Below are positions 16,094 to 23,580 of a DNA stretch of 35,960 bases, piece by piece (position 1 is the first letter of the stretch; each line of letters begins with the position of its first letter). The stretch is from DASULK01 sp036381835 (GTDB lineage Bacteria; Actinomycetota; Actinomycetes; Mycobacteriales; Micromonosporaceae), in assembly GCA_036381835.1 (NCBI GenBank), contig DASVCA010000112.1:1-35960 (forward strand), in the 5' to 3' direction. A program made the translations under genes and the position numbers. Under the pieces are notes generated by a model, which made no database searches, was not told the origin of the DNA, and saw only the letters and a list, made by a program, of their open reading frames with translations.

Positions 16094-17106
16094 AATGCTG
16101 CCCCTTTCAAGGCACGCCGGACGTCCGGCAGATAGGTGTAGGCCGGCTCTTCTGCCGGGCTGGGTGGTGCGGGGCGCGGGTCAGGTGCGGGTACGTCGTT
16201 GAGGCCGATCTGGACGGCGGCACGGAGCAGGTCCATGTCGACGCGGATCTCGCTCAGTGCCCGGACGGTGTCGCGGATGTCGGGCACGAAAAAGCCCGCC
16301 TCATCGGGCGGGCTGTCGTCGGGCTCTTGGCCCGGTGGATCGCCGGTCAGATCGACGATGGGGGCGGCCGCTATCTCGGCTGGGTCGATGGTTGGATCTG
16401 GGTCCGTCGAGTCCACGACCGCCTTGGCCCACACCTCGAACGGGTCCGGCGCCTTGTCTCGGCCGGCGAACATGAACACCGACAGGTCCCAGGTGTTGGT
16501 CGGCTTCGTCGCCCCCGACACCTTGTCCGCGAGCCCGGCTTGGACCGCCTCGTCGGCGGTGTACCAGGTCTCCTCGCGCATGATGTCTCGCCAGTGCTCC
16601 ACCGTGTGGCCGGTCCGCTGGGCGTAGACGTCGGCGATGTTGTCCGACACCTTGTCCAGCAGGTCCGCGCACTTGCGCATGTCCCGACTGTCCCCGGCGC
16701 ACACCGCATGGCCTTCGTGGACCATCACCTGGGCGTTGCGGGCGATGCTGATGGAGTCGCCGGCCATCATGATGAAGCTCGCGGCGCTCGCGGCGAGTCC
16801 GTCGACGTGGACGTTCACGCGCGCGGGGTGGTTCTTCAGCGCGTTCATGATGGTCACGCCATCGAAGACGTCTCCGCCGGGACTGTTGATGTGCAGGTCG
16901 ATCGTGTCGGCGCGGATGTTGCGCAGGTCCTTGGTGAACTCGGCGGCGCCGACTCCGAACAGTCCCACCTCGTCGTAGAGCCAGATCGAGGGCACCTCGT
17001 CGGTGCGGTTCTCGATCCGGTACCAGGAGTCGCGCGCGCGCGTGGGCGCGGGCGGGGTCTGTGTCCGGTTCTGCAGGCGCACGGGGCGACGACGGTTGTT
17101 CGTCAC
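16090..17106 (-). CDS. Prohead protease, ClpP-like serine protease
   Basis: 338 residues. The ClpP/SppA-like core lies at about residues 45-205: INSPGGDVFDGVTIMNAL, the nucleophile region DGLAASAASFIMMAGD (the Ser in the A-S-A-A-S turn), the catalytic His region VMVHEGHAVCAG, and the ETWYTADEAVQAGLADKV segment typical of these phage proteases. The C-terminal 130 residues are Pro/Asp-rich and probably disordered. It would cut the capsid N-terminal domain and itself during maturation. Translation is coupled by GTGA to the MuF gene upstream and to the capsid gene downstream. Confidence 0.9.
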   Translation of the reverse strand: MTNNRRRPVRLQNRTQTPPAPTRARDSWYRIENRTDEVPSIWLYDEVGLFGVGAAEFTKDLRNIRADTIDLHINSPGGDVFDGVTIMNALKNHPARVNVHVDGLAASAASFIMMAGDSISIARNAQVMVHEGHAVCAGDSRDMRKCADLLDKVSDNIADVYAQRTGHTVEHWRDIMREETWYTADEAVQAGLADKVSGATKPTNTWDLSVFMFAGRDKAPDPFEVWAKAVVDSTDPDPTIDPAEIAAAPIVDLTGDPPGQEPDDSPPDEAGFFVPDIRDTVRALSEIRVDMDLLRAAVQIGLNDVPAPDPRPAPPSPAEEPAYTYLPDVRRALKGAAL

Positions 17107-17984
17107 TGGACCTCCTCAACCGTGGTCACCTGTTTCGGTCGCCACACAGCAACCGTGGTCCCGCGACAGCGGTTGCCGCCCTCGCAGTTGACGTAGCCGC
17201 CGTTCGGGTACAGCGACTGGTATGTGGCGACGAAGTTCGGGTCGCTCGCGTTGCCGATGAACCGGCCGTCCACCTCGCGGCAGAACCTGCACGTGTTGGC
17301 GTCCATCACCTCGGACGCGTAGATCGCGATGTCCGGGTGGGCCATCATCGTCTCGATGCGGCCGGCGTTCTGCGCCGAGGTGAGGGCGTTGCCGAGGTTC
17401 GCCGCGAGGAACGAGTCCGACAGCGAGGCGAGATGCTCACCGACCGCTGCCGAGACTTCGTCGCCCGTTGCCGTGGGACTCCACCTCCGCAGCGCTTCCC
17501 GGCCAGCCGAGTTCGTCAACCCCTGCGCGAGCAGGACCGCCAACGCGGCCGCGGTGAGGGCGAACGGGGCGGTGTCGGTGGCGACCGGGTCGATCCGCAC
17601 ACCCTGAGCGCGAGCTTCCTCCACGACCCGCTCAGCGGCCCGTAGGGACATGTCCGTCATCGCCTCGACGAGGGCTTGCTCGGCCGCTGTGGTGGAGACG
17701 GACAGTCGCGCCAGTGCGGCGACGTCGTTGGACGTGACGGCGGAGCGGACCTGGTCGACGATCTGGTTACGTTGGGCGGCGGTGATGCCACCCCACTGGT
17801 CGAGGAGGGCGTCGAGGGCTCGTTCCCAGTCTCGCTGAACCCTGGACAGGTCGATGGAGCGAGGGTCGATGTTCAGGATGCGGTTGGCCACGCCAGCGGT
17901 GGCGGGGGTCTCGATCGACACCGGGAACTTAGCCAGAAGTTCCTCGTCAAGAGCCCAACGTTCGGCTAACTGGGCCTCAGTCAC
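17103..17984 (-). CDS. MuF-like head morphogenesis (minor capsid) protein
   Basis: 293 residues. The N-terminal two thirds are helical. The C-terminal MuF signature region includes ANLGNALTSAQNAGR, then a DANTCRFCREVDGRF segment (CxxC) and a C-terminal NCEGGNRCRG pair, together a probable zinc/structural site. MuF proteins sit at the portal inside the prohead and are often fused to or encoded beside toxin-like enzymes in actinophages. Here the enzyme is the separate ART-like gene directly upstream, which ends with a GTGA overlap into this gene. Confidence 0.85.
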   Translation of the reverse strand: MTEAQLAERWALDEELLAKFPVSIETPATAGVANRILNIDPRSIDLSRVQRDWERALDALLDQWGGITAAQRNQIVDQVRSAVTSNDVAALARLSVSTTAAEQALVEAMTDMSLRAAERVVEEARAQGVRIDPVATDTAPFALTAAALAVLLAQGLTNSAGREALRRWSPTATGDEVSAAVGEHLASLSDSFLAANLGNALTSAQNAGRIETMMAHPDIAIYASEVMDANTCRFCREVDGRFIGNASDPNFVATYQSLYPNGGYVNCEGGNRCRGTTVAVWRPKQVTTVEEVQ

Positions 17985-18643
17985 CGGACTATCTCGACGT
18001 CAATTCGCCGGGCGCCATCGACGACGCCATGGTCGGCGGTGACCCGGAATGCAAGTCCTCGATCCAGCAACAGTTCGCTTCCTCGGCCGTCTTCGTCCAT
18101 CTGCGACAACTGAACGGCCCCCGTTCCCCTCGCCGCTCGGATGCTCATGACAACCGGCCCCGATCCGGTGCGACCCAGGCCGTGCTGCGAGTAGCTTGTC
18201 GCGCTCGCCTCTGATGCGGTAGTCGAGGTGAATGCGCGGTCGGACCATTCCAGCCCGGTCATATCGCCGGCGAAGTGACCGCCAAAGAGGACTTCTCCGT
18301 CGCCGACTCCGCGGTAAACGGTCACGTCCGAGGAGAGTGGAGAGGACCGCATCGCCTCGTCCATCTGCCGAACATCCTCGGTCGTCCTCGCGTCAGGATC
18401 GCCCTCACGAAGCTGGCCGTTGATGCGCCGGTAGCCGAAGAATCCCCTGTACTCCTGCAGCGCCTCGGCCTGACTGGCGGTCAGGCCCCGGCGGGGATCC
18501 ATCCCGCTTGGCGCTGCGTCAAGAGCATCCTGGCCGGTCTTTGATTCACCACCAGACCTCTTGCGCCCATGCGACTTCTGGTCGTGCCCGGGGTGGTTTC
18601 TAGTCCCAGTACTGGCGAAACCCCCGGCGGGGCCGGGCGTCAT
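17981..18643 (-). CDS. Tagged ADP-ribosyltransferase (VIP2/ADP-ribosyltransferase exoenzyme type)
   Basis: 220 residues. Residues 16-32 carry the shared tag NHPGHDQKSHGRKRSGG. From about 60 onward lies an ART fold: a helical front (SQAEALQEYRGFFGYRRING), the arginine strand VTVYRGV (R111), the STT motif at 140-142 in DRAFTSTT, and the catalytic glutamate E190 in SELLLDRG. The residue two positions before it, usually Glu or Gln, is Gly188. This suggests altered target residue or activity. The ATG at 18643 lies inside the portal gene (44-base overlap), so the tag begins essentially where the portal ends. The likely job is to modify a host protein with NAD; timing and target are unknown. Confidence 0.82.
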   Translation of the reverse strand: MTPGPAGGFASTGTRNHPGHDQKSHGRKRSGGESKTGQDALDAAPSGMDPRRGLTASQAEALQEYRGFFGYRRINGQLREGDPDARTTEDVRQMDEAMRSSPLSSDVTVYRGVGDGEVLFGGHFAGDMTGLEWSDRAFTSTTASEASATSYSQHGLGRTGSGPVVMSIRAARGTGAVQLSQMDEDGRGSELLLDRGLAFRVTADHGVVDGARRIDVEIVR

Positions 18644-19919
18644 CGCGCACCCGCGCCTCCAGCAGGTTCGCTACCTTCTCCGCGATGGCGTCCGGATCAG
18701 GCTCGGGTGCAACGATCGGCGCCGGCGGAGCTGGCGGCGGTGGAGGTTCCTCGAACACCAGCGTCGTCGGCAGGTCGTAGGCCTTCACCAGCGACTCGGG
18801 GGTGGCGTTCAGGCCTTGCCGCAGTGCGACCGCCGCCGCCACCTTGCTGTCCCGTTCGGCGTTGAACACCTCGGAGTCGGGGGGGACAGGGTTCTCGTAG
18901 TCGAACTCCACGTCCGTCGCACCGAACAGCGGCAGAAGATCGTGGTTGAGCATCGCCTTCCACCGCTCCAGGCGGGGGACGGTCAGCCGCTTGGCGAACC
19001 ACGCCGTGGCCGACTCGGCAGAGGCCCGGTTGACGTCGTCGATCAGACCCAAGGCGAATTTCGGGATGCCGAACGCCTGCATGATCTTCTCGTCGGACAC
19101 CTTGCTCAACTCGGCGAACTGCATGTCCCGCATCGAGTACGAGCGGTCGACCCACTTGCCGTGCTCGATGATCGCCACCCGGTGGGCGTTGTTCACGCCC
19201 TGGTGCTGCTCCCGCCACCTCGCACTGAACTGGTCGAAGTCCTCGTCCGAGATCCCCTCCGGGAACTCGATCACCCCACCGGGGGAGGCGTCGTTGGCGA
19301 AGAAGTTGCGGTTCCACTCCGCCGCCGCGCGCGAGGAATCCAGGTCGGTGAAGATCGAGCGGACGGGTCCCATGCCCCGGTAGGGGTCCATCGGGTCCGG
19401 CATCCGGATGAACAGCACGTCCTCGATGCCGAGGGGGACCTTCTCCCCGTCCGGTCCGGTGTAGACGTAGCCCGACAGGAAGTCGGTCGGGTGCGGGACG
19501 GGGGCCATCTTGTCGGGGCGGATCAGCCACAGTTCGAGCGGGATCTTCGCCTTGGGACTACGGCCGACGACCATCCAGCATTCGCCGGTCAGGTCGAGGT
19601 GCTGCTGGCCGGACTCGACCATCTCCTGGCGGGTGGTGAACTTGTTCGGCTTCTGCCACAGGTCAAGCGCGGCGTGCGAGGTGACCTCGGTCCGGTCTTC
19701 CCGGCGCCCGGACTTGGCCTTGCGCCAGAGTTTCCACTCCACCTGGGAGGTCGCGTTGGCGAGGATTCCCACCGTCGCGAACAGCGTTCCCACGGTGCCC
19801 ATCGCCCGCAGTTGTGCGGTGGCGTTGCTGTGGTTGGTCTGGGGGAACAGCAGCGACGTGGCGCGCGCGGCCAGCGGGACGGGGGAGGAGTTCAGCAGTG
19901 GACCGAGGAGCGACCTCAC
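18600..19919 (-). CDS. Portal protein (HK97 family)
   Basis: 439 residues from the GTG at 19919, which overlaps the previous stop (GTGA). An in-frame ATG at 19955 would give 451 residues. Portal signatures include an N-terminal helical region, the segment YRGMGPVRSIFTDLDSSRAA, the stem/wing helices with FGIPKFALGLIDDVNRASAE, and a long Pro/Ala-rich then basic C-terminal tail (PPPPPAPPAPIVAPEPDPDA). The portal forms the dodecameric ring for packaging. It lies between TerL plus accessory genes and MuF, in the expected order except for the inserted tagged genes. Confidence 0.92.
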   Translation of the reverse strand: MRSLLGPLLNSSPVPLAARATSLLFPQTNHSNATAQLRAMGTVGTLFATVGILANATSQVEWKLWRKAKSGRREDRTEVTSHAALDLWQKPNKFTTRQEMVESGQQHLDLTGECWMVVGRSPKAKIPLELWLIRPDKMAPVPHPTDFLSGYVYTGPDGEKVPLGIEDVLFIRMPDPMDPYRGMGPVRSIFTDLDSSRAAAEWNRNFFANDASPGGVIEFPEGISDEDFDQFSARWREQHQGVNNAHRVAIIEHGKWVDRSYSMRDMQFAELSKVSDEKIMQAFGIPKFALGLIDDVNRASAESATAWFAKRLTVPRLERWKAMLNHDLLPLFGATDVEFDYENPVPPDSEVFNAERDSKVAAAVALRQGLNATPESLVKAYDLPTTLVFEEPPPPPAPPAPIVAPEPDPDAIAEKVANLLEARVRDDARPRRGFRQYWD

Positions 19920-20119
19920 CGAGGTGGCCCTAGATATAGATAGCCATTCGACCACCCGTTGGCCATCAGGTCCGCGCCAAGCACCTGCTCGCCGTACAGG
20001 GCAATCTTTCTCGCGAATATTGCCCCAGCTCCGCCCTGAAACGACAGTTGCCCCGACTCGTACCGCACAAGGCCCAGTTTGCTATCGGTCTCTACATTGC
20101 GGAGTTCGCGCGATGTCAC
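19916..20119 (-). CDS. Small protein of unknown function between the kinase and the portal
   Basis: 67 residues from a GTG at 20119 (GTGA overlap with the kinase stop). The sequence (VTSRELRNVETDSKLGLVRY, then SGQLSFQGGAGAIFARKIAL) is mixed and not transmembrane. It lacks the tag. Being chained to both the tagged kinase and the portal, it may be a chaperone, immunity partner or portal accessory; I cannot say which. Confidence 0.6.
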   Translation of the reverse strand: MTSRELRNVETDSKLGLVRYESGQLSFQGGAGAIFARKIALYGEQVLGADLMANGWSNGYLYLGPPR

Positions 20120-20976
20120 GGGAGCCTGGACCTTTCACCGGTCGCATTGGCGGCGAGCGCATCGACGCGGGCCATCATTCCGTCGAACCACTCTTGGCGA
20201 CCCGCAGCCCGGAAATCTGGCCCAAGCGCCCGTAACCGAGTCCGGATGATGGCCATGTCGCCAGGGCTCATGTCATTCTTGGTGAGTTCGTTGGACCACT
20301 CCGGCCTCGTCACGAAGTGTGAGGCAAATGGACTGTTAGTTCCGGTGTCCCAGTCAAGTGCGCTGTCACCAAGGTCGTCGAACGAAAGGCTGTGGTCGAT
20401 TGCCGTTATGGTTCCGTCGTCGCCGATAACCGTGTTTCCCGGATGGCGGTCGCCATTCGCAATGACAATGTCAAGAACGCCCATCAGACGTCCCTGATCG
20501 CTGTCCACAACCGCAGTCGGAGGGCCCCCTTCTCCGTATATGTCCTGCCCCGTCTTTCCCGGGATGTGCTCCATGGCTATTGCGGTATCTGACGTTTGCA
20601 CAACCGCCGGCGCTGCCACACCGATCGCTGCCGCAACCTTACTTCCAAGCACCTCGGCGTCAACCTGGTCGGCGGCGTAGCCATGGGTATCGTCGAAGTC
20701 TTTCGTAACTATCGTGCCGCCCTCATGCTCTTCTAGCCGAGTGGTCGCGTCCGTGCTCCCGCCCCCCAACTCACGGCTTGATACCACCCGCGAGGCCGCG
20801 GCATCGGAGACGGCGCGCTCGCGGCGCGCTAGGTCTGTGTTGCCGCCCGAGCCCTTGCGGCCGTGACTCTTCTGGTCGTGCCCTGGGTGGTTCAGCACCG
20901 CCACCACTGCTGCCATGCGCGCGCGGGAGGCTTCCACCTCACCTCGGAAGTCACCGGCGAGCAGGCGCATCGTCAT
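20116..20976 (-). CDS. Tagged HipA/PI3K-like protein kinase
   Basis: 286 residues. The N-terminus is a helix (about 1-28) leading into the tag NHPGHDQKSHGRKGSGG at 29-45. Kinase signatures follow: a Lys in GGTIVTKDF (K92), a hinge-like AIAMEHIPG at 132-140, the catalytic loop NGDRHPGN at 174-181 (D176, N181), and the metal-binding IDHSLSF (D194). This order fits the atypical PI3/4-kinase-HipA superfamily rather than classical Ser/Thr kinases. The start (ATG 20976) is chosen because it gives the helix-plus-tag N-terminus seen in the relatives; it overlaps the membrane protein gene by 26 bases. GC is lower than nearby structural genes (105 of 180 bases GC at 20281-20460), suggesting recent acquisition. 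Target unknown. Confidence 0.8.
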   Translation of the reverse strand: MTMRLLAGDFRGEVEASRARMAAVVAVLNHPGHDQKSHGRKGSGGNTDLARRERAVSDAAASRVVSSRELGGGSTDATTRLEEHEGGTIVTKDFDDTHGYAADQVDAEVLGSKVAAAIGVAAPAVVQTSDTAIAMEHIPGKTGQDIYGEGGPPTAVVDSDQGRLMGVLDIVIANGDRHPGNTVIGDDGTITAIDHSLSFDDLGDSALDWDTGTNSPFASHFVTRPEWSNELTKNDMSPGDMAIIRTRLRALGPDFRAAGRQEWFDGMMARVDALAANATGERSRLP

Positions 20977-21127
20977 CGGACACCCCCCAGGCAAGCCACA
21001 GCAGCGAGACACCGGCGACGATGACACCCAACGGCAGCAGCCACATGCCGACACCGACGGAGATGGCGGACAGGCCGAACACCTGCAGGAGACCGACGAG
21101 GAACGGGCGGCGGGTCAGGAACTTCAC
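20951..21127 (-). CDS. Small two-helix membrane protein
   Basis: 58 residues from a GTG at 21127 that overlaps the stop of the 30-residue ORF (GTGA). Two hydrophobic segments (FLVGLLQVFGLSAISVGVGM and LPLGVIVAGVSLLWLAWGV) and an acidic then basic C-terminus (SDDDAPARR) predict a membrane hairpin. Upstream codons would extend the frame but look non-coding. It lies among the tagged effector genes, so a role in membrane delivery, immunity or superinfection exclusion is possible but unproven. Confidence 0.65.
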   Translation of the reverse strand: MKFLTRRPFLVGLLQVFGLSAISVGVGMWLLPLGVIVAGVSLLWLAWGVSDDDAPARR

Positions 21128-21216
21128 GCGATGCCGGAACTCCGCAACTGTGGGGTCCGGGGGGGAACTTTGAAAGTCTGGGAAACGCCGGGCGTCTGGA
21201 GCGAATGCAAAGTCAC
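21124..21216 (-). CDS. 30-residue microprotein between head accessory genes
   Basis: The GTG at 21216 overlaps the stop of the 57-residue gene and its TGA overlaps the GTG of the membrane protein: two GTGA junctions in a row. The peptide has a distinctive VSQTFKVPPRTPQLRSSGIA ending, rich in Pro, Arg and polar residues. It is too short for usual gene finders. Such exact double overlaps are unlikely by chance in a region of chained genes. Function unknown. Confidence 0.55.
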   Translation of the reverse strand: MTLHSLQTPGVSQTFKVPPRTPQLRSSGIA

Positions 21217-21386
21217 GGCCCGGCCCCGCGCTGTTCGATCTCGCCGAGTAGCGAGCGGATTTCCGGCGGCAGGTCGTCCCACGTCTCAGCGCCAAGGGCG
21301 GCCCCGATGACCGCTTCCCGTTCGTCCGGGCGCACATAGTGACGGCCGAGGACCAACCCGAGTTGGCGGGAGAGTCCCGGACTCAT
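21213..21386 (-). CDS. Small charged helical protein of unknown function
   Basis: 57 residues from the ATG at 21386, which overlaps the stop of the tagged ART-like gene (ATGA). A basic N-terminus (MSPGLSRQLGLVLGRHYVRP) precedes an acidic helical C-terminal half with WDDLPPEIRSLLGEIEQ. It may be a partner or inhibitor of the preceding enzyme, an inference from position only. Confidence 0.65.
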   Translation of the reverse strand: MSPGLSRQLGLVLGRHYVRPDEREAVIGAALGAETWDDLPPEIRSLLGEIEQRGAGP

Positions 21387-22183
21387 CCCGGGCCACCGTC
21401 GGCGATGAGAGCGGTGCGATTCAACACCACCCACTCCTCTCGCTGAACAGTTCCACCGCCGCTCATGCGCGTACCAACGGGGACACGGATGGCGTCGTAA
21501 CCCTTGCTCGCGGCGTACCGCCCGAAGTCGCCGGTGACGTCCTGGGTTCCCACCGGCGACGACGAATAGTCGGAGTCGAAGAAGGCGCCGTACTCGCTGA
21601 GCAGGTCGGTGTAGTCGATGACCCTCGCCTGGGCGTGCAAGGCGTAGCGTCCGAGAGATCCCGGCTGGCCATCGGAGAAGGATTCGGCCTTGGCCGAGTC
21701 GGTGGCGAAGTAGTGTCCGTTGCCGAACACTCCGAAGCCTGGCTGGTAGTCGCCTTCGCGAAGTTGGGCGTGGACCTCAGCACCAGTGCGCCGCTCCCAT
21801 TTGCCCTCACCCCAAAAACTGTCAGGGTTCACGCCCCGGTACATGACCGCGTGGCCGCTCTCTGCTACGGCGCGGTCGAAGTCCTCGGTGGACATCACGG
21901 TCGCCGGGCCGTCGAACCCCTGCTCCCGCGCAATGCCGACCAACGCGAGGTCCCCCCGAGACGACTCGATCCACTGACCGTCTTCGTCAGTGGTCGCGTT
22001 GTGAATCCGAGCCATCAGTTCGTGATCGCGGCTCACATCCCGGCCCCGGACCGGAACTCCACTCCCACCCTTACGCCCGTGGCTCTTCTGGTCACCGTGT
22101 CCCGGGTGATTGAGGACTGGGCCGTACTTCCCAGCCCTGATCGCCTCGACCCGCCCCCACGCGCGGGCGCGTAGGTCGATCAC
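21383..22183 (-). CDS. Tagged ADP-ribosyltransferase-like protein
   Basis: 266 residues from the GTG at 22183 (GTGA overlap with TerL stop); the longer frame upstream is a TerL shadow. A basic amphipathic N-terminus (LRARAWGRVEAIRAGKY) leads to the tag NHPGHGDQKSHGRKGGSG at 25-42. The catalytic part is ART-like: VMYRGV with R116, a GNGHYFATD strand-turn at 154-162 like the G-x-Y-F turn of PARP-type and related ARTs, SKGYDAIRVPV at 226-236, and a C-terminal REEWVVLNRTAL (E249 or E250). It is probably an NAD-dependent transferase of a different subfamily from the one at 17981..18643. It is followed by a small ATGA-coupled protein. Confidence 0.68.
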   Translation of the reverse strand: MIDLRARAWGRVEAIRAGKYGPVLNHPGHGDQKSHGRKGGSGVPVRGRDVSRDHELMARIHNATTDEDGQWIESSRGDLALVGIAREQGFDGPATVMSTEDFDRAVAESGHAVMYRGVNPDSFWGEGKWERRTGAEVHAQLREGDYQPGFGVFGNGHYFATDSAKAESFSDGQPGSLGRYALHAQARVIDYTDLLSEYGAFFDSDYSSSPVGTQDVTGDFGRYAASKGYDAIRVPVGTRMSGGGTVQREEWVVLNRTALIADGGPG

Positions 22184-23580
22184 AGCCACCGGATCCGGGC
22201 CCGTGACTTGAGGTCCAGGTGGGCGACGATATAGCGTACGCAGTCGGCGCCGTCGTCGTCGATCTTCAATGGAAGCTCCTTCGGGCGCTTGCCGATGCCG
22301 GTGTCCCAGACGTAGGACAGCATCGAGTCGGCGGTGCAGGTGGGCTTCTTCGCGTCCGCCAGTTCCTCGTCGACCTGGGCCACGGCGTCGCGCATGATGA
22401 AGATCCGGGGCTTCCCGTCGCCGGCCGGCCGCAGCCTTGCCTGGACGGCCTGGATGCCGTCGGTGACGGTCTTCTTCGCCGCCACCGTGGACATGCCGAG
22501 CTCGCGCTCGAGGACGGCGCGGCCTTCGGCGTCGTGGTCGCAGATGATGGCCCGGGGTTTGGGTTCGTTCCACAACCGGCCCTGCCACGCGTACTTCTTC
22601 TCGCCGGTGTACTTGTAGTCCCTGCGGGTGGGCGGTGGGTTGACCTTGCGCATCTCCTTGGTGTCCCCGAAGGACAGCAGGTCCACGCAGTGCTGGTCGA
22701 CTGTCCGCTTGGTCCGGTAGATCTCCCGGTAGAGGTAGAGCCGTCCGTCGGGGTCTTCGGCCCACTGCTGCGCCACGAACGGGTGGACGTAGCCGAAGTC
22801 GACCGTCCACCAGCGGGTCCAGTCGTCGGGGATCCGGAACCGGTCCACGAGGTGGACGAACGGGTCGTACTCCTCGAACACCATTCCATCGGCCGCCGCC
22901 CACACACCCTTGCGCAGCCGCAGGTACCGGACACCCGTCAGAGCATCGAGCTTGCCGATGTAGCTCGCGCCGACGTCGGTCAGGGAGCCGTCGTCGGCAT
23001 ACAGGGTCGGGTTGTCCTCGTGCCGCGACTCTAGGACGGTGGTCACGCCCTTGTCGCCGCGGGCCTTGAGCCAGTGGGTGGGTTGGGCCGGGTTGCAGTC
23101 GGCCATCAGCTGCTGGAACGTCATCTTCCCGTGCCGCAGGCGGGTGGTCAGGGACTCCCAGTCGTCCTCGAGCAGCTCGGTCGCCTCTTGCACGTACACA
23201 AGATCATATTCCGAGGACATGATCCGGATGGCCTTGTCCATCCCCCCGACCACGATCACCGACCCGTTGGCGTACCGGTACTGGGGTGACTCCTGGGGAC
23301 TTCCCCCGTAGAACTGGACCATCCCCGACGCGAGCGCTTCGGCCACGACCCGGGTCCGCCACGTCACCAGCGCGGTACTTCCCAGGCTGGCGAGGGTCTT
23401 GCGGACGATCAGCCCACGCATGCCGGGGTTGACGAGCGCGGCCATGTGCAGCTTCTGCAGGCACGCCATCGACTTGCCCGTCCCCGCCGGACCAGCCACC
23501 AGGACTTCACCAGCGCGGCAGGAGAACAGGTCCTTCAACACGCCGCGGGGGGTGTAGGAGTGGGTGAGGGTCTGGGTCAC
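22180..23580 (-). CDS. Terminase large subunit
   Basis: 466 residues. ATPase: Walker A GPAGTGKS at 30-37, a Walker B-like segment LVYVQEATE around 127-135 in which Q131 precedes E132 instead of the usual Asp, and a DCNP coupling motif at 161-164. Nuclease: DFGY at 261-264, ICDHDAEGR around 347-354 and a final acidic cluster DDDGAD at 441-446. It packages DNA through the portal and cuts it. A GTG at 23580 overlaps the stop of the tagged acidic protein (GTGA), and the stop overlaps the tagged ART-like gene. It is separated from the TerS-like gene by a plus-strand operon. Confidence 0.93.
   Translation of the reverse strand: MTQTLTHSYTPRGVLKDLFSCRAGEVLVAGPAGTGKSMACLQKLHMAALVNPGMRGLIVRKTLASLGSTALVTWRTRVVAEALASGMVQFYGGSPQESPQYRYANGSVIVVGGMDKAIRIMSSEYDLVYVQEATELLEDDWESLTTRLRHGKMTFQQLMADCNPAQPTHWLKARGDKGVTTVLESRHEDNPTLYADDGSLTDVGASYIGKLDALTGVRYLRLRKGVWAAADGMVFEEYDPFVHLVDRFRIPDDWTRWWTVDFGYVHPFVAQQWAEDPDGRLYLYREIYRTKRTVDQHCVDLLSFGDTKEMRKVNPPPTRRDYKYTGEKKYAWQGRLWNEPKPRAIICDHDAEGRAVLERELGMSTVAAKKTVTDGIQAVQARLRPAGDGKPRIFIMRDAVAQVDEELADAKKPTCTADSMLSYVWDTGIGKRPKELPLKIDDDGADCVRYIVAHLDLKSRARIRWL

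Noticed and set aside
18600..18643. Programmed frameshift fusing the portal to the tagged ADP-ribosyltransferase
   Set aside because: The frames overlap by 44 bases, but the needed shift is +1 and there is no canonical slippery site; an ATG serves the ART gene with GGAGG upstream.
18561..19943. 460-codon open frame on the plus strand
   Set aside because: It is exactly antisense to the portal gene and has the His/Arg/Gly/Val-rich look of a shadow frame in high-GC DNA.
20892..20954. 20-residue frame starting at a GTGA overlap with the membrane protein stop (20954)
   Set aside because: A different frame starting at 20976 carries the shared tag and the whole kinase; the 20-residue frame has no support beyond the overlap.
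22184..22903. 506-codon reading of the tagged ART-like gene starting inside TerL
   Set aside because: The first 240 codons are an Arg/Pro-rich shadow of TerL; the GTG at 22183 with GTGA overlap is the natural start.
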